Positions 6,461 to 11,220 of a DNA stretch of 11,220 nt are shown one piece after another (within the stretch, counting starts at the first letter, position 1; each line of letters opens with the position of its first letter). Made by a program: the position numbers and the translations under genes. The notes under the pieces were generated by a model. The model worked only from the letters and a program-made list of their open reading frames with translations, searched no databases and was not told the origin of the DNA. The stretch comes from a bacterium (GTDB lineage: Bacteria; Patescibacteriota; Doudnabacteria; UBA920), in the NCBI GenBank assembly GCA_021789715.1, contig JAJYJE010000018.1, forward strand, positions 1-11,220, read 5' to 3'.

Positions 6461-7561
6461 ATGGGTATTTTAGACACTATCATTCATACCAAACAAACCG
6501 AATCGCGAGCGGATTTTAAAGCCAGCGATGTTGTTAAAGAATTGTTGGCCGAGCTTAAAGATCGCGACCGGCAAATTTTAATGCACCGCTATGGCCTGGG
6601 GGGACAAGCAACCAAAACCCTGGCCGCCATCGGTTCAGAACAGAATTTAACCCGCGAACGGGTCCGCCAGATTGAAAAAGACCTGCTTAAAGCTTTGCGC
6701 AAGGCCGGCGCCAAATCGGAAAATTTCGGCAGAGCAAAGGAATTTTTAATAGATATCATTGCCGAACACGGCCGCATAATCGCCGAGGAAAATTTATTAT
6801 TGCAGTTAAATGTCTCCGATCAGCAAGAAAAGAATGCCATCGTTTTTTTGCTGCATTTGATAGAAGAACTGGAAAATTTTATTCACGACAATTACAAAAA
6901 AAGCTGGGTAACTGTTCTTTTCAACCAGGATTTACTTCATAAGTTTGCCGCGGAAAGCGGGAAAATTTTAGACAGCCGCAAGCGGCCGTTGCCCACGGAA
7001 GAATTTTTGCAAAATTTTAAAGAAACGGACTTCTACAGGCAAAACCAGAACGAACTGACAGATAAAGTTATAGTAAATTTTTTGGAATTGGCCGTGGGCA
7101 TTGAAAAGAACGTTTTTGGTTCCTGGGGCCTGGCATACTGGAAAGAAATTACCCCTAAGGATGTGGGCGATAAAGCTTACTTGGTAATGAAGCACCACGG
7201 CAAACCGGAACATTATTCCGTAATCACCGAAATGATTAACAAGCAAAAATTTGACAGCCGGACCGCGTACAAAGAAACGGTCCATAACGAACTAATTAAA
7301 GACCCCCGCTTTATTTTAATCGGCCGCGGCATTTACGCGCTTTCCGAGTGGGGGTACAAGCCGGGCGTGGTGGCTGATGTTATCGCCAATATTTTAAAAT
7401 CCGCCGGCAAACCCATGGGTCGCGATCAAATAATCGAGGAAGTGCTCAAACACCGCCTGGTTAAGAAAAACACCATTCTCGTGGGATTGTCCAACAAAAA
7501 AATGTTTAGGAAAGTCGGGAAAAACACGTACGCCTTGGCGGAAACCCGGCCGTCGGCATAG
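6461..7561 (+). CDS. Sigma-factor region 4-like DNA-binding protein with C-terminal HARE-HTH (RpoE-delta-like) and winged-helix domains
   Basis: This is a predicted transcription regulator, not a full sigma factor. Of its 366 residues, about 22-82 look like sigma-70 region 4: LKDRDRQILMHRYGL at 32-46 and TLAAIGSEQNLTRERVRQIE at 53-72, the -35-binding helix-turn-helix. Regions 1-3 are absent, so it has no element to recognise or melt a -10 box. A middle helical part (about 85-225) is unassigned. Residues 231-301 resemble the HARE-HTH domain of the RNA polymerase delta subunit (DVGDKAYLVMKHHGKPEHYS, then GRGIYALSEWG). Residues 302-360 form a second, similar winged-helix unit (GKPMGRDQIIEEVLKHRLVK, then FRKVGKNTYAL). 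It could bind at -35 sequences and RNA polymerase as an accessory factor; that role is inference. The ATG at 6461 is preceded only by a weak GAGA. The gene has its own strong promoter and appears monocistronic. It ends in TAG. Confidence 0.85.
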   Translation: MGILDTIIHTKQTESRADFKASDVVKELLAELKDRDRQILMHRYGLGGQATKTLAAIGSEQNLTRERVRQIEKDLLKALRKAGAKSENFGRAKEFLIDIIAEHGRIIAEENLLLQLNVSDQQEKNAIVFLLHLIEELENFIHDNYKKSWVTVLFNQDLLHKFAAESGKILDSRKRPLPTEEFLQNFKETDFYRQNQNELTDKVIVNFLELAVGIEKNVFGSWGLAYWKEITPKDVGDKAYLVMKHHGKPEHYSVITEMINKQKFDSRTAYKETVHNELIKDPRFILIGRGIYALSEWGYKPGVVADVIANILKSAGKPMGRDQIIEEVLKHRLVKKNTILVGLSNKKMFRKVGKNTYALAETRPSA

Positions 7562-7569
7562 CTTTTGAC

Positions 7570-7599
7570 TTGAAAACAAAAACTCGTAAAAGGTATAAA
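7570..7599 (+). promoter_or_regulatory. Weak candidate promoter for the DUF8128-ATPase pair
   Basis: TTGAAA (7570-7575), an 18-base spacer and TATAAA (7594-7599), about 65 bases before the ATG at 7666. The -10 box falls inside a heptamer array, so the match may only reflect the repeat. No terminator was found after the regulator gene, so read-through is also possible. Confidence 0.3.
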
Positions 7600-7662
7600 G
7601 TAAAAGTTTAAACCCTTTAGCCTAGGCTTTAGCTTCCCGCTTTCTACTTTTTGCGCTTAACA
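7586..7662. repeat. Opposed arrays of 7-base units between the regulator and the DUF8128 gene
   Basis: The left array is GTAAAAG, GTATAAA, GTAAAAG (7586-7606). The right array continues in 7-base register as TTTAGCT, TCCCGCT, TTCTACT, TTTTGCG, CTTAACA (7628-7662). Read on the other strand, the right array gives units such as GTAGAAA and GCGGGAA, similar to the left one. Between them lie two perfect palindromes, GTTTAAAC (7606-7613) and AGCCTAGGCT (7619-7628). Confidence 0.5.
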
Positions 7663-7665
7663 ACA

Positions 7666-9153
7666 ATGTCCGGATCTTTTTCCAATCTAACCGAAATTTT
7701 TCAACTCATTCTGATATTCCTTGCCAACGGCGGCTGGGTGCTTTTTGTTATAGGGATGGTCTATATGCTTTACCGCTTATACCGGGTGGAAATATCGCAC
7801 CAGTTCGTGCATAGCCAGGAGTGGATATTTTTAAATATCAAAGTTCCGAAAGATAATACGGTCAGCACTCTGGCGGTGGAATCGATTTTTTCCCAAATGC
7901 ACGCGTTATTTGCCGGCCTGACTTTCGCTCAAACATATATCGAGGGGCGAATCCAGCTGTGGTACAGCCTGGAACTGGTCAGTATGGGCGGAAAAATTTC
8001 CTACATTATCCGCTGTCCCAAAGGTGTTCGTCACGTTTTGGAAGCCGCATTTTATGCCCATTATCCGTCCGCGGAAATCACGGAAGTAGAAGACTACATG
8101 AAAACTCTCCATTACGATCCCGACGATACGGTTTGCGAGATGGATATCTTCGGCACAGAATGGAAATTGGACCAGGATTACGTAATACCGCTTAAGACTT
8201 ATAAAGATTTTGAGCATCCGACCGCCGAGGATAAAATCATCGATCCGCTGTCCGGAGTTTTTGAAGCTTTGGCTAAAGTCGAGCCGCATGAATTTATGGG
8301 AATTCAGTTTCTGATCCAGCCCATCAATGACGATGCCTGGAAACCCCATGCCGACATGGTCGGCAAACAACTCCGGGGCGAGGAAATTCCCCACGAACGC
8401 AAATTGTCTGATGTGTTATTGGCGCCGTTTACAATCTTATCCCATCAAACAGCTTTTGAAGCTTTCAAGCATGGCGGCCATGGCCATGAGCAGGAAAATA
8501 AGCCGCGGAATAACTGGATGACTATGACCGAAGCGGAAAAAGATCGGGTCAATTTGATAGAACGCAAGGCTGGCAAACCCGGTTATAAAACCAAGATGCG
8601 CATATTATATATCGCTCCTAAAGATAAAATGGATTTAAGCAAGCGCGGCGCCCTCATTGGTGGCTTTCGCCCCATGGGTTCCATTATGACCAATAAAATC
8701 AAGCCCGATGTGGGTAACGCCAAAACTTGGACGGGAGTGGATTACGCGTTTTCCCCGACTTTGGAAAAACCTTATCTGGACTGGCTGCTGCGCAGAAAAA
8801 AGCGCTTTATATTCAGAGGATATAAAGACCGCGACATTCATATCGGGATATCACCGTTCATTTTGAACGTCGAAGAACTTGCCACCCTGTACCATTTCCC
8901 GATAACTACCGAAACGAGGCCGATGCCGGCTGCGATTGAACAGACTTTAAGCAAGAAAGCCAGCCACCGGTCAACTTACCGGTCGCAGAAGGCTAGAAAT
9001 TGCGGATATACAAATTACCTGAGATTGCGGTATTTGCTTGTTTGTCACAATTTGTATATCTGCGAACACTGCACAAACTATGGAAAACCCAAACGACATA
9101 ACTCTTTTTGCGAAAACCAACTTCCGGAACAAGGAGGTGCCTTTTGGCATTAA
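7666..9153 (+). CDS. DUF8128-like membrane protein, partner of the downstream ATPase; probable -1 frameshift near its 3' end
   Basis: The function is not established. One TM helix (about 11-37, LILIFLANGGWVLFVIG) anchors a large soluble, probably cytoplasmic part. The sequence resembles Patescibacteria proteins annotated DUF8128, found beside or fused to VirD4/HerA-type ATPases; I recall this from memory. Recognisable parts are IDPLSGVFEALAKV (192-205), QFLIQPINDDAWK (214-226), KMRILYIAPKDKM (310-322) and the C-terminal FILNVEELATLYHFP (398-412). A short His-rich loop, KHGGHGHEQ, lies at 268-276. ATG 7666 is preferred over the in-frame TTG at 7651, which lies in the repeat array. Homology-like sequence stops at about Lys431 (8956-8958). 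The expected ending, SQPPVNLPVAEG and TAG (8994-8996), is in the -1 frame. The literal frame runs on to TAA at 9151-9153 with an unrelated Cys/Tyr/Asn-rich tail that overlaps the next gene by 74 bases. The native product is probably about 443 residues. Confidence 0.8.
   Translation: MSGSFSNLTEIFQLILIFLANGGWVLFVIGMVYMLYRLYRVEISHQFVHSQEWIFLNIKVPKDNTVSTLAVESIFSQMHALFAGLTFAQTYIEGRIQLWYSLELVSMGGKISYIIRCPKGVRHVLEAAFYAHYPSAEITEVEDYMKTLHYDPDDTVCEMDIFGTEWKLDQDYVIPLKTYKDFEHPTAEDKIIDPLSGVFEALAKVEPHEFMGIQFLIQPINDDAWKPHADMVGKQLRGEEIPHERKLSDVLLAPFTILSHQTAFEAFKHGGHGHEQENKPRNNWMTMTEAEKDRVNLIERKAGKPGYKTKMRILYIAPKDKMDLSKRGALIGGFRPMGSIMTNKIKPDVGNAKTWTGVDYAFSPTLEKPYLDWLLRRKKRFIFRGYKDRDIHIGISPFILNVEELATLYHFPITTETRPMPAAIEQTLSKKASHRSTYRSQKARNCGYTNYLRLRYLLVCHNLYICEHCTNYGKPKRHNSFCENQLPEQGGAFWH
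8940..8996 (+). other. Out-of-frame native C-terminus of the DUF8128-like protein (frameshift site)
   Basis: In the -1 frame, the codons from 8958 to 8993 read SQPPVNLPVAEG and stop at TAG 8994-8996. This Pro-Pro-x-Asn-Leu-Pro ending fits directly after the Lys-Lys of the main frame. A TGA at 8937-8939 in the -1 frame limits the switch to bases 8940-8960. AAGAAAG at 8953-8959 is the likeliest place: one A lost from a run would give exactly this. Confidence 0.65.
9000..9065 (+). repeat. Long imperfect inverted repeat between the DUF8128-like and ATPase genes
   Basis: GCGGATATACAAATT (9002-9016) pairs with AATTTGTATATCTGC (9049-9063), 15 pairs with one G-U. The stem extends to 9000/9065 with a further G-U and a T-A pair. 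The loop is 32 bases. No T-tract follows, so it is not a standard terminator. ATTGCGG occurs at 8999-9005 and again in the loop at 9024-9030. The element starts 4 bases after the inferred native stop of the upstream gene and ends 15 bases before the ATPase ATG. Confidence 0.65.
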
Positions 9154-11140
9154 AACCGACGACCGCCGCCGGCATATGTATTTAATCGGAAAGACCGGCA
9201 TGGGCAAAACGACTTTAATGGAAAATATGGTCATTCAGGACATCCGCAACGGCCACGGCGTAGCGTTTTTGGACCCGCACGGCGATTCCGTCCAGCGAAT
9301 TTTGGATTCCGTACCCGGCTATCGGGTCAATGATGTCGTCTATTTCAATCCGGCGGATATGGAGTATCCGATCGCTTTTAACATCCTGGAGTCGGTCGAT
9401 TCCAAGTATAAGCACCTTGTTGCTTCGGGACTTATGGGGGTATTCACCAAAATTTGGGCGAACCTCTGGTCGGCCAGGATGGAATATATTTTGAATAACA
9501 CGATATTGGCGCTGCTGGACAGTCCCGGCAACACATTGCTGGGCATAACGCGCATGTACGTGGATAAAAAATATCGGAAAAAAATTGTCGATAACATTAA
9601 GGACCCGATGGTCCGGGCGTTCTGGGTCGACGAGTTCGCCAATTACAACGAAAAGTACCGCACCGAGGCTATTGCGCCAATCCAGAATAAAGTCGGCCAA
9701 TTCTTAAGCAGCGGCATAATCCGCAATATTGTCGGGCAACCCAAGAGCACCATCGATTTGCGGGAAATCATGGATAACCGCAAAATTTTGGTCATGGACC
9801 TGTCCAAAGGCAAAGTCGGGGAGGACAACTCGGCACTGCTCGGCGCCATGCTAGTGACCAAGCTTCAGCTCGCCGCGATGTCCCGCACCGATATTCCCGA
9901 GCCGGAACGCAAGGATTTTTATTTATACGTGGACGAGTTTCAGAATTTTGCAACGGAAAGCTTTGCGACTATTTTGAGCGAAGCGCGCAAATACCGATTA
10001 AACTTGATTGTCGGACACCAGTATATCGCCCAGCTGGAACAGGACAAGAATACCAAAGTACGCGACGCGATTTTTGGCAACGTGGGCACGATTGTCGTGT
10101 TCCGCATTGGCGCGGCGGACGCCGAATTCCTGGAAACCGAATTTGAACCGACTTTTACTCCCAATGACATGGTTAATCTGCCAAAATACCAAATAGTCCT
10201 GAAGCTGATGATAAACGGGGTGGCCAGTGAACCGTTTTCAGCCATTACGCTGCCGCCGAATCCGGAATTCCAGACCGAAAATATGGATAAAGTCGTAAAG
10301 GTATCGCGCGAACGCTATGCTAATCCAGTCGCGGAAGTTGAGGACAAAATTTCCCGCTGGATGGGCGCGGAGTTCCACCAGGAATCGGCTTTGCTCATCG
10401 GCAACTCCGAAGCCGCTTTAGAGCAGCCGGCCGAGCCTGCCGATATAGCCATTAATCCTAATATCCCTTTAATCAAAGTTGACGCGCCGGAACTGGAGGC
10501 CAAGCAAATAAGCACCGAAACGCCGGTGCCGAATCAGAACGCTGCTAGCTACCATAGCGGGGATTTTGTACCGGCTTCGAACGCTCAACCGATAGAGCCT
10601 CATCCTGAAACAATTCCGATTGCGCCGGAACCCCCCATCCACCCCAACCCGCAGCCGGCAAAGCCGCAGCCGCAAATGAAAGGGCAGGCGCCACTCCGCA
10701 ACGCCGAGCACCAGCCGTCGCCAACCCGTCACGACAACTTTCAACAGGGGCGCGAACGCGTTGCCTTAAAGCACAACCAACGCCGGGACCACAATCACAA
10801 CCGAGACCATAGGCACAACAACCACACTAGGCATCCAAAACAGGCGGAGCGCAAAGAAAACCCGATTTGGGAAACAGTACACAGCTTGCAGCGAGAAAAG
10901 CAAAAACAGGAACATCCGCAAATTAACCACGAGCAGTTCCGGGAACATCCCGGCCGCCCCTCCAAGCCGCTTTCCATATCAGGATCCGCCCCGGATAAAA
11001 CTTTTACCGATAACGCCGCCGCAACCGGCAAATCTTCTCCCACAGAAAGCCGGCCGAGCCCGCCGCCGGCAGCGAACCACCCGGGAAAAGAATCAAGCCG
11101 CACCGTGCTCAAACCCAATCAGTCTTACAAATTAAATTAA
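9080..11140 (+). CDS. VirD4/TraG/HerA-type P-loop ATPase (DUF87-like, type IV secretion coupling-protein family) with disordered His-rich tail
   Basis: This is an ATP-driven motor of the FtsK/HerA superfamily. Relatives move DNA or protein across membranes. In the 686 residues, ITLFAKTNFR (7-16) and FGIKTDDRRRHMYLIGKTG (22-40) lead into Walker A GKTGMGKTT (37-45). LDPHGD is at 64-69. Walker B is FYLYVDEF with Asp285 and Glu286, and VGHQYIAQL at 311-319 is the following sensor strand. The ATPase core ends at about 430. Residues 440-686 are low-complexity and Pro/Gln/His/Asn-rich, with a cluster of eight His plus Arg at 565-585. The ATPase has no TM helix of its own, so the upstream DUF8128-like protein is the probable membrane anchor; that link is inference. 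ATG 9080 is chosen because it follows the hairpin and starts MENPNDITLF, the likely family start; the in-frame TTG at 9038 is in the hairpin loop. It has no Shine-Dalgarno sequence. It ends in TAA inside the terminator. Confidence 0.9.
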   Translation: MENPNDITLFAKTNFRNKEVPFGIKTDDRRRHMYLIGKTGMGKTTLMENMVIQDIRNGHGVAFLDPHGDSVQRILDSVPGYRVNDVVYFNPADMEYPIAFNILESVDSKYKHLVASGLMGVFTKIWANLWSARMEYILNNTILALLDSPGNTLLGITRMYVDKKYRKKIVDNIKDPMVRAFWVDEFANYNEKYRTEAIAPIQNKVGQFLSSGIIRNIVGQPKSTIDLREIMDNRKILVMDLSKGKVGEDNSALLGAMLVTKLQLAAMSRTDIPEPERKDFYLYVDEFQNFATESFATILSEARKYRLNLIVGHQYIAQLEQDKNTKVRDAIFGNVGTIVVFRIGAADAEFLETEFEPTFTPNDMVNLPKYQIVLKLMINGVASEPFSAITLPPNPEFQTENMDKVVKVSRERYANPVAEVEDKISRWMGAEFHQESALLIGNSEAALEQPAEPADIAINPNIPLIKVDAPELEAKQISTETPVPNQNAASYHSGDFVPASNAQPIEPHPETIPIAPEPPIHPNPQPAKPQPQMKGQAPLRNAEHQPSPTRHDNFQQGRERVALKHNQRRDHNHNRDHRHNNHTRHPKQAERKENPIWETVHSLQREKQKQEHPQINHEQFREHPGRPSKPLSISGSAPDKTFTDNAAATGKSSPTESRPSPPPAANHPGKESSRTVLKPNQSYKLN

Positions 11141-11171
11141 AAAACGCCAACCTATAAGGTTGGCATTTTTT
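11139..11171. terminator. Bidirectional rho-independent terminator between convergent genes
   Basis: GCCAACCT (11146-11153) pairs perfectly with AGGTTGGC (11157-11164) around a 3-base ATA loop. AAAAAA (11139-11144) precedes it and TTTTTT (11166-11171) follows it, so each strand shows a stem plus U-tract. The ATPase stop codon overlaps the A-run. The minus-strand gene ends 8 bases beyond it. Confidence 0.9.
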
Positions 11172-11178
11172 AATAAAA

Positions 11179-11220
11179 CTACAGATGCTTGGCAATTTCG
11201 GCCTCGATCATTTGCTTGGG
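11179..11220 (-). CDS. 3' end of a convergent gene, product uncertain (possibly thioredoxin-like)
   Basis: Read on the minus strand, 13 codons (PKQMIEAEIAKHL) lead to TAG at 11181-11179, immediately before the shared terminator. The position, the frame ending and the terminator make a real gene end likely. The helix-like PKxxxExEIAKHL pattern resembles the last helix of thioredoxins, but 13 residues are too few to identify a family. Confidence 0.45.
   Translation of the reverse strand, partial: PKQMIEAEIAKHL

Noticed and set aside
7651..7665. Upstream TTG start for the DUF8128-like gene
   Set aside because: The TTG lies inside the heptamer tract and would add MRLTT with no family support. 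ATG 7666 directly precedes the hydrophobic N-terminus.
8953..9016. Programmed -1 ribosomal frameshifting in the DUF8128-like gene
   Set aside because: AAG-AAA does not form a good X-XXY-YYZ slippery heptamer, and the hairpin starts about 40 bases downstream rather than 5-9. A simple one-base loss in an A-run is more likely.
9038..9079. Upstream TTG start for the ATPase
   Set aside because: It lies in the hairpin loop and would add a Cys-containing leader. ATG 9080 starts a recognisable family N-terminus.
9215..9700. 161-codon open frame on the minus strand inside the ATPase gene
   Set aside because: It lies opposite the conserved Walker A region and its composition follows the plus-strand codons. 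Treated as a shadow.

Overview
The window looks like a piece of chromosome from a Patescibacteria (Candidate Phyla Radiation) bacterium, probably of the Parcubacteria type. This is an inference from gene content: a sigma-region-4 plus HARE-HTH regulator without sigma region 2, a one-TM DUF8128-like protein next to a VirD4/HerA-type ATPase, and separate secD and secF. Base composition is moderate, no gene start has a convincing Shine-Dalgarno sequence, and seven of nine stop codons are TAG with no TGA. I saw no rRNA, tRNA, CRISPR array, insertion sequence or phage gene.

Layout. Bases 1-3521 hold three plus-strand housekeeping genes: an M1 zinc aminopeptidase cut off at its 5' end by the window edge, a PgeF/YfiH (laccase-fold) protein, and a TsaC/Sua5-type threonylcarbamoyl-AMP synthase. 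A good sigma-70-like promoter at 3559-3587 then serves secD (3693-5189) and secF (5247-6140), the proton-driven accessory subunits of the Sec translocon. A rho-independent terminator follows at 6169-6207. The SecD here has about 43 extra residues that look like a duplicated pair of membrane helices.

A 320-base gene-free gap (6141-6460) carries that terminator and two tandem promoter-like sequences; the second is close to perfect. Next comes the sigma4-HARE-wHTH regulator (6461-7561). The last block is a probable two-gene membrane unit: a DUF8128-like protein (7666 onward) and an FtsK/HerA/VirD4-superfamily ATPase (9080-11140) with a long disordered, His-rich tail. A symmetrical terminator at 11139-11171 separates it from a convergent minus-strand gene, of which only 13 codons are visible.

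Two things stand out. First, the DUF8128-like gene appears to carry a -1 frameshift near base 8957. The conserved-looking ending (SQPPVNLPVAEG, then TAG at 8994-8996) lies in the -1 frame, and the in-frame extension to 9153 runs through a 17-bp hairpin and into the next gene. Second, several gaps between genes are built of degenerate 7-base tandem units. Each gap has its own unit, and in two gaps the units face each other as inverted arrays. No standard feature type explains this pattern.
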